A stretch of DNA of 64,000 nt, from the NCBI GenBank assembly GCA_019459325.1, contig JAIBFA010000014.1, positions 62,001 to 126,000 on the forward strand, written 5' to 3'. Positions within the stretch are counted from its first letter, which is position 1. Each line of letters starts with the position of its first letter. The notes under the pieces are model-generated. The model was not told the DNA's origin and made no database searches. It worked only from the letters and a program-made list of their open reading frames with translations. This DNA is from Thiobacillus sp. Its GTDB lineage: Bacteria; Pseudomonadota; Gammaproteobacteria; Burkholderiales; Thiobacillaceae. Below are positions 28,339 through 37,563 of the stretch, one piece after another. A program made the position numbers and the translations under genes.

Positions 28339-29739
28339 ATGAATGAATTCCGCATCGAGAAAGACTCCCTCGGCGAGGTCCAGGTTCCCAAGGATGCCTG
28401 GTATGGCGCACAAACGGCGCGCGCCGTGGCCAATTTTCCCATTTCGGGACGCCGGCCGGATAAGGATTTCGTACTAGCGCATGTGCGGATCAAACTTGCC
28501 GCCGCGCACGCCAACTGCCAACCGGGCTGGCTGCCGGAAGAAAAACGCAATGCCATCGTCGCCGCCTGCGAAAAAATCCTCGCGGGCGAGCATGACGACC
28601 AGTTCGTGGTCGACCGCTTCCAGGCCGGCGCCGGCACCAGCCACAACATGAACAGCAACGAGGTCATCGCCAACCTCGCCAACGTCGCGCTGGGCGGGGA
28701 AAAAGGCACCTATAAGCCGGTCAACCCCAACGACGACGTCAACATGGGGCAATCGACCAACGACACCATTCCCACTGCAATCCGCCTCGCGTTGCTGGCC
28801 AAGCTGCCGCACCTGACCGCGGCGGTGCACGCCATGGCAGCGGAGTTCAGTCGGCTCGCCGAGCGCGAGAAGGACACGGTAAAGTCCGGCCGTACCCACC
28901 TGCAGGACGCGGTGCCGACCACGCTGGGGCAGGAATTTTCCGGCTATGCGTGGACGCTCAGCCGTTGCGCCGCTGCACTCGACGCCGTTCGCCCCGCCTT
29001 GTGCGAAATTGGCCTGGGCGGTTCCGCCGCCGGGACCGGACTCAACACCTCGCCCGATTACCCGGCGCGCGCCGCCGCCGAACTGGCGAAGCTCACCGGC
29101 GAGCCGATCCGCGTCGGCCAGCTGGTCGCGCAGATGCAGTCGATGAACGATCTTGCTCGGTTGTCGGGCGAAATCCGCAACCTCGCGCTGGAACTCACCC
29201 GCATCTCCAACGACCTGCGCCTGCTTGCTTCCGGCCCGCGCACCGGTCTCGGCGAAATCCAGTTGCCGCCGGTGCAGCCGGGCTCAAGCATCATGCCCGG
29301 CAAGGTCAACCCGGTGATGTTCGAAATGCTCAACCAGGTGTGTTTCCAGGTGCTGGGGCAGGATGCCGCGGTGTCCTATATGGTGCAGGCGGGGCAGATG
29401 GAACTGAACGTGATGATGCCGGCCCTGGGCAGCGCGCTGTTCGACGCCATGGACTGGCTGACCAACGCGATGAACGCAGCCACCGAGAAGAACCTCAAGG
29501 GCATCGTCGTCAACCGCGAACGCTGCGCCTTCTTCATCCACCAGAGCGTCGCGCTCGCCACTCTGCTCAACACCCAGATCGGCTACAACCAGGCCGCCGA
29601 AGTCGCCAAGGACTCGGAAAAATCCGGTCGCCCGGTGCGCGACATCGTCGCCGAACGCGGGCTGATGAGTGCAGCCGACTTCGACGCGCTGGTGCTCGCT
29701 GCCGCGCATGGCGTGGGCAGCGGTGGCGGAGCCGGTTAA
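28339..29739 (+). CDS. fumC: Fumarate hydratase, class II
   Basis: A 466-aa tetrameric enzyme interconverting fumarate and malate in the TCA cycle. It starts FRIEKDSLGEVQVPKDAWYGAQT, contains SSNDTIPTA-type (MGQSTNDTIPTA) and HLQDAVPTTLGQEF blocks, and carries the superfamily signature GSSIMPGKVNP. Class II is iron-independent. No Shine-Dalgarno sequence is visible before the ATG, and only 13 nt separate it from the divergent TlpA gene start. Its promoter therefore probably lies within that gene; a TAAAAT at about 28295 is a candidate -10. Confidence 0.95.
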   Translation: MNEFRIEKDSLGEVQVPKDAWYGAQTARAVANFPISGRRPDKDFVLAHVRIKLAAAHANCQPGWLPEEKRNAIVAACEKILAGEHDDQFVVDRFQAGAGTSHNMNSNEVIANLANVALGGEKGTYKPVNPNDDVNMGQSTNDTIPTAIRLALLAKLPHLTAAVHAMAAEFSRLAEREKDTVKSGRTHLQDAVPTTLGQEFSGYAWTLSRCAAALDAVRPALCEIGLGGSAAGTGLNTSPDYPARAAAELAKLTGEPIRVGQLVAQMQSMNDLARLSGEIRNLALELTRISNDLRLLASGPRTGLGEIQLPPVQPGSSIMPGKVNPVMFEMLNQVCFQVLGQDAAVSYMVQAGQMELNVMMPALGSALFDAMDWLTNAMNAATEKNLKGIVVNRERCAFFIHQSVALATLLNTQIGYNQAAEVAKDSEKSGRPVRDIVAERGLMSAADFDALVLAAAHGVGSGGGAG

Positions 29740-29805
29740 GACTGGTCAAAAGGCAAAACACGGCCTGTGAAGGATGAGAAACGATTGTGAATTGAGGCTC
29801 GTAGC

Positions 29806-30576
29806 GTGAAAAGAACAACTCAAATGACGAATTGGCTGTTAGGAATTTCGCTGATCATCCTGGGGGCCGGCATGAGCGCCTGCGCGATGGGTGGTAAGAC
29901 CAGCTGGAAAGAAGAAGTGCTGCTGCACGACGGCACCACGATTATTGTTGAGCGGTCAGTCGAGCGCGGGGGAAAACATGAGCTTGGTCAGAGGCCGCCC
30001 ATCAAGGCGCAGCGCCTAACCTTCACTCTGCCCGGCAAGAATGAAAGCGTGACCTGGGAAGACAACTTTACCCAGGATGTTGGCGGCGCCAGTTTTTTGC
30101 CCATGCAACTGGAAATTCGCAAAGACACGGCTTATTTGGTGGCTTATCCGATGGGATGCCTGTCCTACAACAAGTGGGGGCGACCTAACCCGCCTTATGT
30201 TGTCTTCAAATATCAAGACAAGTCCTGGCAACGCATCGCGCTTCAAGAATTACCAGTGCAATTCAAAACACCGAATTTGATTTTTTCATCGCCCGACAGC
30301 GAAGCGGAAAAGACGGGACAACGCCTCGTTTCAGCGGAGACGGTCAGGGCTCTGTATGAAGGCTACAAGCAACCCGAATACAAAACCATCCTGCGGGAGG
30401 CGTATCCGACGGCGGCCGGTAGTTGTGGCGAAATGATCCCTTACGGTAATGCCGGTTGGTTAGGATTGGATTGGTTTAGCGATCAACCAACGTATGAAGC
30501 CTGCTTGAAGTTTTGTGAGAAAAAAATTGTAAGTCCACAAAAATGCCCATGCGCAAGATTATTTAAGGTGAAATAG
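29806..30576 (+). CDS. Hypothetical lipoprotein, AT-richer than its surroundings
   Basis: I do not recognise this 256-aa protein. A signal sequence ends in the lipobox GMSAC (Cys26). The mature part is a predominantly beta protein with aromatic pairs (VTWEDNF, YLVAYPMGCLSYNKWG, YVVFKYQDKSWQRI), a helical stretch (SAETVRALYEGYKQPEYKTIL) and six cysteines near the C-terminus (AGSCGE, ACLKFCEKK, KCPCARLF). The GTG start is supported by GAGG 9 nt upstream; ATG at 29824 is an alternative. The gene uses many A/T-ending codons and its last third is clearly AT-rich, unlike fumC and ylqF on either side, which suggests recent acquisition. Confidence 0.75.
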   Translation: MKRTTQMTNWLLGISLIILGAGMSACAMGGKTSWKEEVLLHDGTTIIVERSVERGGKHELGQRPPIKAQRLTFTLPGKNESVTWEDNFTQDVGGASFLPMQLEIRKDTAYLVAYPMGCLSYNKWGRPNPPYVVFKYQDKSWQRIALQELPVQFKTPNLIFSSPDSEAEKTGQRLVSAETVRALYEGYKQPEYKTILREAYPTAAGSCGEMIPYGNAGWLGLDWFSDQPTYEACLKFCEKKIVSPQKCPCARLFKVK

Positions 30577-30716
30577 TTTTGACGGCGATTTCCGGAATTG
30601 TCTATGCATTGATGGCAGGGGCGTCCCAGCATAAGCAAATTGGGTAACGCAGATTCAAACGACAGCCCAATGCAACAGATGGGATAATCCCCAACTTTCC
30701 GGAACACACGCACGAC

Positions 30717-31643
30717 ATGGCTATCCAGTGGTTCCCCGGTCACATGACCACCGCGCGCAAGAAGGCGGCGGAGACGATGGCGCAGATCGACGTGGTGGTC
30801 GAGGTGCTCGACGCCCGCCTGCCTGAGGCCGGCAGCAACCCGATGATTCACGAGCTGCGAACGCATCGGCAGCGCGCCTGCCTCAAGCTGCTGAACAAGG
30901 CCGACCTGGCCGACCCTGAGGCCACCCGCGCCTGGCTGGAGTATTTCAACAAGCAGCCCGGCGTGCTGGCGGTGGCGATATCCGCTAAGAAACCGGCCGA
31001 CGTGGCGAAGCTGCCGGCGCTGGCGCAAAAGCTGGCGCCGCACCGCGACGACACCTTCAAGCCACTGCGGCTGATGATCATGGGCATTCCCAACGTCGGC
31101 AAATCCACCCTGCTGAATGCGCTGGTGAAGCGCCGGGTGGCGGCGGTCGGCGACGAGCCCGCAGTGACCAAATCGCAGCAGCGCATCAATCTCTCGCCGC
31201 GCCTGACGCTGGTCGACACGCCGGGAATGACCTGGCCGAAAATCGAGCACGATTCCGACGGCTTCATGCTGGCGGCCAGCCACGCCATCGGCCGCAACGC
31301 GGTGATCGACGAGGAAGTGGCGGTGTTTCTGGCGGGCATCCTGCTTGAGCGCTATCCGGCCCTGCTGAAGGCGCGTTACGGTTTTTCGGTCGACGGACTC
31401 GACGCGCCCGGCGTGCTGGAGGCGGTGGCGAAAAAACGCGGCTGCGTTTTGAAGGGACGCGGCGGCGAACTCGATCTGGAAAAGGCCGCGATGATCCTGC
31501 TGACCGATTACCGCACCGGTACCCTTGGGCGCATCAGCCTGGAAACCCCGGTGTCGCGGCAGGCGATGCTGGCGGCCGCGGCGAGCAAGCCCAAAAAAGC
31601 AGCGGACAAAGCCGCCGACAAGGAACCCGACCCGCAAGGGTGA
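30717..31643 (+). CDS. ylqF: Ribosome biogenesis GTPase YlqF/RbgA-like (circularly permuted)
   Basis: A 308-aa GTPase with the permuted motif order G4 (LLNKADL, about 58-64), G5 region, then G1 GIPNVGKST, G2 and G3 DTPGMTWPK. The N-terminus IQWFPGHMTTARK is diagnostic of YlqF. In Bacillus this family acts in late 50S assembly. The C-terminal tail after residue about 285 is an Ala/Lys-rich low-complexity extension (SKPKKAADKAADK). GATAAT at 30683-30688 is a possible -10 element. The stop codon abuts that of the facing pgl gene. Confidence 0.93.
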   Translation: MAIQWFPGHMTTARKKAAETMAQIDVVVEVLDARLPEAGSNPMIHELRTHRQRACLKLLNKADLADPEATRAWLEYFNKQPGVLAVAISAKKPADVAKLPALAQKLAPHRDDTFKPLRLMIMGIPNVGKSTLLNALVKRRVAAVGDEPAVTKSQQRINLSPRLTLVDTPGMTWPKIEHDSDGFMLAASHAIGRNAVIDEEVAVFLAGILLERYPALLKARYGFSVDGLDAPGVLEAVAKKRGCVLKGRGGELDLEKAAMILLTDYRTGTLGRISLETPVSRQAMLAAAASKPKKAADKAADKEPDPQG

Positions 31644-32339
31644 TCAAGCCACAGCCGGCTGGGCCGCAACATCGAGCCAGACCACGGTTTCCTGTTCTCC
31701 CTGCACGACCGACACCGGCAAGACTGTCCCGCTTTGCCAGCGCGTCAGCGCTTCGCGCTTGCCCGAGCCGGTGACCATAAACCACACGCGCCGACTGCGG
31801 CCCAGCCGCGCTACTGACAGGCTCACCCGCTCGGACGGCGGTTTCGGCGCCGCGTGAACCGCCAACACGTCCCGAGCATCCGGCGAGCTCCCCCAGTCAT
31901 GGCCGGGAAACAAGCTGGCAGTGTGGCCGTCTTCGCCCATGCCGAGCAACGCCACATCAAAATCCGCCACGTCTTCCAGCCAGCCGGCATAGCGAGCAGC
32001 GGCTTCGATCACGCCCAGCTCGGCCGGGATCGGGCGACGGTTTTCGGGCGGGATGCGTGAAGCCGCAAGCCAGGCCGCTTCAATCATGACGCTGTTGCGC
32101 TCGGGATGGTCTGCCGGCAGACAGCGTTCATCGCCGTACCAGACCTGCCAATGCGCATCGCCTGCGTGCCGGTCAGCCAACGCGCGGTACAGGGCAAGCG
32201 GCGTGCTGCCGCCTGCCAGCACCAGATGAAACACGCCACGCGCTGCGATGGCAGCCTTGGCTTCGGCACACAGCGCATCGGCCAGTGCTCCCACCAGCGT
32301 GTCGGCATCGGCAAACACCCGCCATTCCGGCAGCGTCAT
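31644..32339 (-). CDS. pgl: 6-phosphogluconolactonase
   Basis: A 231-aa sugar-phosphate hydrolase of the DevB type. It has LVLAGGSTPLALYRAL, the YGDERCLPADHPERNS block and the active-site region LLGMGEDGHTASLFPG. It hydrolyses 6-phosphogluconolactone in the oxidative pentose phosphate pathway. It is the last gene of gnd-zwf-pgl, 30 nt after zwf. Its stop codon directly adjoins that of ylqF on the other strand. Confidence 0.96.
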   Translation of the reverse strand: MTLPEWRVFADADTLVGALADALCAEAKAAIAARGVFHLVLAGGSTPLALYRALADRHAGDAHWQVWYGDERCLPADHPERNSVMIEAAWLAASRIPPENRRPIPAELGVIEAAARYAGWLEDVADFDVALLGMGEDGHTASLFPGHDWGSSPDARDVLAVHAAPKPPSERVSLSVARLGRSRRVWFMVTGSGKREALTRWQSGTVLPVSVVQGEQETVVWLDVAAQPAVA

Positions 32340-32369
32340 AACTCGGCTAATTTCAATTTGGCAACTCTC

Positions 32370-33860
32370 TTAAAGTTCGTTGCGCCAGACCTGGTCGTCG
32401 CTGTCGAACAGACGATTGGCGTCGGCCGAGCCCCAACTGCCGGCGGCGTAGGTCGGGATGTATTCGCGCTCGACCGCCCAGTGCTTGAGGATAGGATCGA
32501 CCACCCGCCACGCCCATTCGATTTCGTCGAAGCGAAGGAACAGCGAGCGATCGCCCTCGATGACGTCGAGCAGCAGGGTTTCGTATGCGTCGAGCGTCTG
32601 CTCGTCGGTCTTCAGGAAACTCGAATTCATCTGCATCAAGCGCGTGTCCATGTCGAGCCCGGGTTGCTTGACATGGATTTCCATGCGCATCGATTCGTCG
32701 GGCTGGATCGACAGCAGGATCCAGTTGGGATCGATCGACTCGAGTGGGGTTTCACGGAACAGTTGCTGCGGCGGATGACGGAAGCGGATCGCGATCATCG
32801 AGGTCTGGTGAGGCATGCGCTTGCCGGTACGCAGATAGAACGGCACCCCGCGCCAGCGCCAGTTGTCGATGTAGAACTTGGCTGCAACGAAGGTTTCGGT
32901 GATGGAATTCGGCTCGACGTTTTCTTCCTGCTGGTAGCCCACTACGGGTTTTCCATCGATCGTGCCGCGGGTGTATTGCGCACGCAGCGCATGCGCGTGC
33001 ACCGCACGCTTGGCGATCGGACGGATCGAGCGCAGCACCTTCACCTTTTCGTCCTGCAGCGCGTCGGCTTCGAGCGCGGCGGGCGGCTCCATCGCGACGA
33101 CGGTGAGCAGCTGCATCAGGTGGTTCTGCAGCATGTCGCGCAGCGCGCCAGCACGATCGTAGTAATCGGCACGGTTCTCGATGCCGATCGACTCGGCCAC
33201 GGTGATCTGCACATGGTCGATGAAATTGCGGTTCCACAAGGGCTCGATCAACGTGTTGGCGAAACGGAAGACGAGCAGGTTCTGCACTGTTTCCTTGCCG
33301 AGAAAGTGATCAATGCGGTAAACCTGCTCTTCGTCGAAATGCTGGTGGAGCAGGCGATTGAGCATCTGCGCCGATTCCAGGTCTTCGCCAAAAGGCTTTT
33401 CGATCACGACGCGGTTCAGGCCGCGCGGCTTGTTGAGTCCCGCGGCTTCGAGATTCTGGATCACGGCGCCGAATTCAGCAGGCTTGATCGCGAGATAGAA
33501 CACCGCGCTCGAACAAGCCGATTCCGGCGGCATCCGCTCGGCCAGCGCACGGTAGGAGGCAACGTCATTGAGATCCCCCTTGAAATAGCTGAAGCGCGCA
33601 ATGAAGCGATCGAAGACCGGCGTGTCGAGCGAGCCCTTGATCTTGTCCTTGAGCGTCTCGCGCATATGTTCACGCCAGCTTTCCGTCGTCCAGTCACGCC
33701 GCGAAAACGCGATGATCGTGAGCGACTCCGCCAGCCGCGCGGCAGCCTCCAGGTGATACAGCGCAGGCAGAAGCTTGTTGGACGCAAGGTTGCCGGTTGC
33801 GCCGAAAATCACGAACGAACACGGCAGATTGTCGGTTGCCGAATTTTTGCCCAGGTTCAT
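32370..33860 (-). CDS. zwf: Glucose-6-phosphate 1-dehydrogenase
   Basis: A 496-aa NAD(P)-dependent dehydrogenase. The N-terminal nucleotide-binding motif is FVIFGATGNLASNKLLPAL, the conserved EKPFGEDLESA block is present, and the active-site signature is YRIDHFLGKETVQN. It begins 1 nt after gnd, and pgl follows, so the three enzymes of the oxidative pentose phosphate branch form one operon. In an autotroph-like bacterium this branch would supply NADPH or degrade stored sugar phosphates; that role is inferred. Confidence 0.97.
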   Translation of the reverse strand: MNLGKNSATDNLPCSFVIFGATGNLASNKLLPALYHLEAAARLAESLTIIAFSRRDWTTESWREHMRETLKDKIKGSLDTPVFDRFIARFSYFKGDLNDVASYRALAERMPPESACSSAVFYLAIKPAEFGAVIQNLEAAGLNKPRGLNRVVIEKPFGEDLESAQMLNRLLHQHFDEEQVYRIDHFLGKETVQNLLVFRFANTLIEPLWNRNFIDHVQITVAESIGIENRADYYDRAGALRDMLQNHLMQLLTVVAMEPPAALEADALQDEKVKVLRSIRPIAKRAVHAHALRAQYTRGTIDGKPVVGYQQEENVEPNSITETFVAAKFYIDNWRWRGVPFYLRTGKRMPHQTSMIAIRFRHPPQQLFRETPLESIDPNWILLSIQPDESMRMEIHVKQPGLDMDTRLMQMNSSFLKTDEQTLDAYETLLLDVIEGDRSLFLRFDEIEWAWRVVDPILKHWAVEREYIPTYAAGSWGSADANRLFDSDDQVWRNEL

Positions 33861-33861
33861 C

Positions 33862-34770
33862 TCAGACCTCCTTCACGGCGTGGCCGCCGAATCCCTGGCG
33901 CATTTTCGCCAGCATCTTGCTGGCGTAATCGCTCTTGCCCTGGCTGGCAAAACGCATCATCAGGGACAGCGTCATCACCGGCGCGGGAACCCCCTGCTCG
34001 ATCGCTTCAAGCGCGGTCCAGCGTCCTTCTCCGGAGTCGCCGACATAAGGCAGGACGTTCTCTAGTGTTTGATCCTGCGCCAGAAAATCCGCCGACAAAT
34101 CAAGCAGCCACGATTGCACCACACTGCCGTGGCGCCACAGTTCGGCAATGTCGCCGAGATCCAGCGCAAACCCCGGCTTGTTTTGCATCAGCGCGAAGCC
34201 CTCGGCCAACGCCTGCATCATGCCGTACTCGATGCCGTTATGAACCATCTTGACGAAATGCCCGGAGCCGACCATTCCGCAATGCAGCCAGCCTCGGTCC
34301 GCAGCGGGGGCGAGTTTTTCCATGTAGGGCCGGAGCCGGGCCGCGGCCGCGTCGCTCGCGCCGAACATGAGGCAGTAGCCGTTCTCGAGCCCCCAGACCC
34401 CCCCGGACACCCCGACGTCGGAAAATTCGATCTCGCGTTCGGCCAGCCAGGCAGTGCGGCGCTGCACATCCTTGTAGAACGAGTTGCCTCCGTCCACCAC
34501 CAGATCGCCCGGCGCCAGCATCGGCCGCAAGGCTTGCAACGTCGCTTCCGTTGCGTCGCCGGCAGGCAGCATCAGCCACACGATGCGCGGCGTGGCGAGC
34601 GCATCGACCAGGGCTTGCAGGCTGTCACAGGCGAGATGACCCGTTTCTTCAGCCAGGCTTTGCGTCACATCAAAACTGCGGTTGAACAGCGCGATCTGCG
34701 CGCCCTTGCGCGCCAGCCGCCGCGCCATGTTGCCGCCCATGCGACCCAGTCCGACGATACCGAATTCCAT
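33862..34770 (-). CDS. gnd: 6-phosphogluconate dehydrogenase, decarboxylating (short form)
   Basis: A 302-aa enzyme of the short YqeC/GndA class, often NAD-linked, rather than the 470-aa GND of enterobacteria. The Rossmann motif is GIVGLGRMGGNMARRLARKG, and the substrate/catalytic region is GSGHFVKMVHNGIEYGMMQ with the catalytic Lys. The start ATG has AAAGGAG 5 nt upstream; a GTG/ATG further up would add ten unrelated residues. It is the first gene of the gnd-zwf-pgl operon. A TATCAT hexamer (34830-34835) upstream may be part of its promoter. Confidence 0.95.
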   Translation of the reverse strand: MEFGIVGLGRMGGNMARRLARKGAQIALFNRSFDVTQSLAEETGHLACDSLQALVDALATPRIVWLMLPAGDATEATLQALRPMLAPGDLVVDGGNSFYKDVQRRTAWLAEREIEFSDVGVSGGVWGLENGYCLMFGASDAAAARLRPYMEKLAPAADRGWLHCGMVGSGHFVKMVHNGIEYGMMQALAEGFALMQNKPGFALDLGDIAELWRHGSVVQSWLLDLSADFLAQDQTLENVLPYVGDSGEGRWTALEAIEQGVPAPVMTLSLMMRFASQGKSDYASKMLAKMRQGFGGHAVKEV

Positions 34771-34898
34771 GCTTGACTCCTTTGGGGTGGTTGTCTGCAT
34801 GGCGCAGCAATCGTGCCAGCAGTGAACTCATGATAGAACGCGAGGATGACGGGTGCGTTGTCGGCGGCATGCGCTCTATCGGTGCGCGATGCACCCGA

Positions 34899-35534
34899 TC
34901 AGGCCAGCAAACCCGGGAACAGCTTGCCCAGGCCGCTCGCAATCATCTCGACCGAAATCGCCGCGATGATCAGGCCCATCAAGCGCGTGACGACGTGGAT
35001 CCCGGTTTTGCCGAGCCGCCGCGCAATCATCGGCGCCGCTCGAAACGCCAGCCACACCGACAAGGCCACCAGCACCACCGGAAACAGCAACAGACCTTGG
35101 TGCAGCACATCGCCTTGTGCCGTGCCCGCCGCTACGATCACATGGGTGATCGCGCCCGGCCCAGCCAACAGGGGCACGCCCAGCGGCACCACGCCGACCG
35201 AATCCTTCTCTTCCGCCTCCAGCGCCTCGTCCTCGGTCTGCCGCTGCGGGCTGACGTGCGCCTGCACCATCGACAGGGCCAGCAACAACAACAGCAAGCC
35301 GCCCGCCACCGAGAAGGCCGCGAGACGGATGCCGAAAAACATGAGCAAGGGCTCGCCGGCAAAGGTGAACAGCGTCAGCACGCCGAGCACCGTCAACGCC
35401 GCAAGCCGCGCCGCCACACGGCTCTGCGCAAGCGTGTAGCCCTGGGTGGCCATGAGGAAAATCGGGATGACGCCGACCGGGTCGACGATGGCAAACAGCG
35501 CGAATGCGGATTTGACGAGGGCGAGGAGATCCAT
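34899..35534 (-). CDS. MarC family (UPF0056) membrane protein
   Basis: A 211-aa integral membrane protein with six predicted helices. It starts LVKSAFALFAIVDPVGVIPIFL, the typical MarC N-terminus, and includes the charged loop PQRQTEDEALEAEEKDS and the motif PLGVPLLAGPGAI. The family was once linked to multiple antibiotic resistance but its function is unknown. It lies 30 nt downstream of trmB and is probably the last gene of thiS-thiG-trmB-marC. Confidence 0.9.
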   Translation of the reverse strand: MDLLALVKSAFALFAIVDPVGVIPIFLMATQGYTLAQSRVAARLAALTVLGVLTLFTFAGEPLLMFFGIRLAAFSVAGGLLLLLLALSMVQAHVSPQRQTEDEALEAEEKDSVGVVPLGVPLLAGPGAITHVIVAAGTAQGDVLHQGLLLFPVVLVALSVWLAFRAAPMIARRLGKTGIHVVTRLMGLIIAAISVEMIASGLGKLFPGLLA

Positions 35535-35564
35535 GCCAGCATCATAGCCGCATGGCGGCGCGAA

Positions 35565-36245
35565 TCAGGTCCGGCGAAACACCAGATCCCACACCCCGTG
35601 CCCCAGGCGGATGCCGCGCTGCTCGAACTTGGTGAGCGGGCGGGTATCGGGGCGCGGCGCGTAATCCGACACGGTGTTTTGCAACTGAGGCTCGGCAGAG
35701 AGTACCGCCAGCATCTGCTCGGCGTAGTCCTGCCAGTCGGTGGCGAGATGAATATAGCCGCCGGGCGCAATACGGCTGGCGAGCAGGCTCACCAGCGGCG
35801 GCTGGATCAGGCGGCGCTTGTGATGGCGTTTCTTGTGCCAGGGATCGGGAAAGAAGATGTGGATGCCGGCCAGGCTCTCCGGTTTGAGCATCTGCGTCAG
35901 CACCTCGAAGGCATCGTGCTGGATGACGCGCACATTGGTGAGCCCCCGCTCGCCGAGCTGCTTCAGCAATGCGCCGACGCCCGGCGTGTGCACCTCGACG
36001 CCAAGGTAGTCGTTTTCCGGATGCGCCGCGGCAATCTCGGCAAGCCCCTCGCCCATGCCGAAGCCGATTTCCAGAATACGTGGAGCAGCGCGGCCGAAAA
36101 CAGCGTCGAGATCGAGCACCGCAGCGTGGTACGGCAACATGAACTGCGGCCCGATTTCGGCCAGCGCGCGCGCCTGGCCGGAGCCGACGCGCCCGGCGCG
36201 CAGCACATAGGAACGGATGCGCGGATGCGCGCCGGTATCGCTCAT
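35565..36245 (-). CDS. trmB: tRNA (guanine-N7)-methyltransferase
   Basis: A 226-aa SAM-dependent enzyme that makes m7G46 in tRNA. The SAM-binding motif is [16 protein letters not shown], followed by [14 protein letters not shown] and the family signature [17 protein letters not shown] containing the catalytic Asp. It begins 2 nt after the thiG stop codon. thiG-trmB is a common betaproteobacterial pair without known functional link. Confidence 0.96.
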   Translation of the reverse strand: MSDTGAHPRIRSYVLRAGRVGSGQARALAEIGPQFMLPYHAAVLDLDAVFGRAAPRILEIGFGMGEGLAEIAAAHPENDYLGVEVHTPGVGALLKQLGERGLTNVRVIQHDAFEVLTQMLKPESLAGIHIFFPDPWHKKRHHKRRLIQPPLVSLLASRIAPGGYIHLATDWQDYAEQMLAVLSAEPQLQNTVSDYAPRPDTRPLTKFEQRGIRLGHGVWDLVFRRT

Positions 36246-36247
36246 GC

Positions 36248-37051
36248 TTATTTGCTGCCCGCGCTTTTATTATCAGTGATGAGGCCGCTGGTCGGCGAGC
36301 TGGGGCTGGCCTGGTAGATTTTCTTCGGCATGCGACCGGCCAGAAACGCCTCGCGCCCGGCTTCCACCGCTTTTTTCATCGCGGAGGCCATCAGCACAGG
36401 ATTGCCGGCGCCGGCGATCGCGGTATTCATCAGCACGGCGTCGCAGCCGAGCTCCATCGCGATGGTGGCGTCGCTGGCGGTGCCGACGCCGGCGTCGACG
36501 ATCACCGGCACGCTCAGGCGGTCGATGATGATCTGCAGATTCCACGGGTTGAGAATGCCCATGCCGGAACCGATCAGGCTCGCCAGCGGCATCACCGCGA
36601 CGCAGCCGATGTCTTCGAGCTGTTTGGCGGCGATCGGGTCGTCCGAAGTGTAGACCATCACCTGGAAGCCATCCTTCACCAGCACCTCGGCGGCCTTGAT
36701 CGTCTCGGCGACGTTGGGATACAGCGATTCGGCGTCGCCCAGCACCTCGAGCTTCACCAGGGAATGGCCGTCCAGCAGTTCGCGCGCCAGGCGCAGCGTG
36801 CGGATGGCGTCATCGGCGGTGTAGCAGCCGGCCGTGTTCGGCAGGTAGGTGTATTTCGATGGCGGCAGCGCGTCGAGCAGGCTGGGCTGGCTGGCATCCT
36901 GGCCGATGTTGGTGCGGCGGATGGCGACCGTGACGATTTCCGCGCCCGAGGCTTCGACCGCGAGGCGGGTCTGTTCGAAATCCTGGTACTTGCCGGTGCC
37001 GACCAGCAGGCGGGAAGAATAGGATTTTCCGGCGATGACGAGAGGATTCAT
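36248..37051 (-). CDS. thiG: Thiazole synthase ThiG
   Basis: A 267-aa (beta/alpha)8 enzyme forming the thiazole phosphate of thiamine from deoxyxylulose phosphate, dehydroglycine and ThiS-thiocarboxylate. Start region [19 protein letters not shown], block [22 protein letters not shown] and the catalytic-lysine segment VKLEVLGD are intact, as is [20 protein letters not shown]. The tail after residue about 255 is a short Ser/Lys extension. thiS lies 84 nt upstream, with an 8-bp inverted repeat (GTGAGGCG at 37060-37067, CGCCTCAC at 37125-37132) between them. Confidence 0.97.
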   Translation of the reverse strand: MNPLVIAGKSYSSRLLVGTGKYQDFEQTRLAVEASGAEIVTVAIRRTNIGQDASQPSLLDALPPSKYTYLPNTAGCYTADDAIRTLRLARELLDGHSLVKLEVLGDAESLYPNVAETIKAAEVLVKDGFQVMVYTSDDPIAAKQLEDIGCVAVMPLASLIGSGMGILNPWNLQIIIDRLSVPVIVDAGVGTASDATIAMELGCDAVLMNTAIAGAGNPVLMASAMKKAVEAGREAFLAGRMPKKIYQASPSSPTSGLITDNKSAGSK

Positions 37052-37135
37052 AAGTTCAGGTGAGGCGTAATGAGGTGACGGATAGGCACGTATTTAGGAA
37101 CGCAGGGTAAAGGCCGGGGTTTCGCGCCTCACCCA

Positions 37136-37339
37136 TCAGCCGCCGCCAACCGCGACGACGATTTCCAGGCGATCGCCACTGGCCAGCGGCGTGCTGGCGT
37201 GCTGGCTGCGCGGGACGATTTCGCCATTTTTTTCGATGGCGATGCGTTTTCCCGCGAGATCCAGCGACTCGATCAGCTGGGTCAGAGTGAGCGGGGAGGG
37301 GAAGCTGCGGGGTTCGCCGTTGATGACCAGTTCAATCAC
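37136..37339 (-). CDS. thiS: Sulfur carrier protein ThiS
   Basis: A 67-aa ubiquitin-fold protein. It begins IELVINGEPRSF and ends in VVAVGGG, the Gly-Gly tail that becomes the thiocarboxylate sulfur donor for ThiG. The start is a GTG. No TPP riboswitch fits in the 76 nt between it and the divergent tRNA gene. It is followed by thiG. Confidence 0.93.
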   Translation of the reverse strand: MIELVINGEPRSFPSPLTLTQLIESLDLAGKRIAIEKNGEIVPRSQHASTPLASGDRLEIVVAVGGG

Positions 37340-37415
37340 AAAACACTTCTTTTCTATCCGGGGAGCATGAGTTTCAGTATCATCCCGGATTCTACCCTGT
37401 AGGCACGAGTACCGC

Positions 37416-37489
37416 GCGGGCGTCGTATAGTGGCATTACCTGAGCTTCCCAAGCTCATGAGGAGGGTTCGATTCCCTTCGCCCGCTCCA
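37416..37489 (+). tRNA. tRNA-Gly (anticodon CCC)
   Basis: The 74-nt sequence folds as a cloverleaf. The acceptor stem is GCGGGCG/CGCCCGC, and the D-arm contains GTATAGTGGCATTAC. The anticodon stem TGAGC/GCTCA has loop TTCCCAA (anticodon CCC at 37448-37450). The T-arm is AGGGTTCGATTCCCT. The 3' CCA is encoded. It decodes GGG. It lies between thiS (divergent) and the first DUF1631 gene. Confidence 0.96.
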
Positions 37490-37563
37490 GGACAAGGTTT
37501 ACGGCCGTTTTCCCGGTTGACCCATCAGTAATTTGTTTCCTTGGCCGTTATTGTGCTCAGGCC

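Noticed and set aside
32106-34253. A 715-codon open frame on the plus strand opposite zwf and gnd
   Set aside because: It lies antisense to two clear enzymes with intact motifs; its translation is rich in His, Arg and Gln as in antisense shadows of GC-rich genes, and has no family resemblance.
37340-37415. A possible TPP riboswitch upstream of thiS
   Set aside because: The gap to the tRNA gene is only 76 nt and the TPP aptamer blocks (CUGAGA, ACCUGAUCUGG type) are absent.
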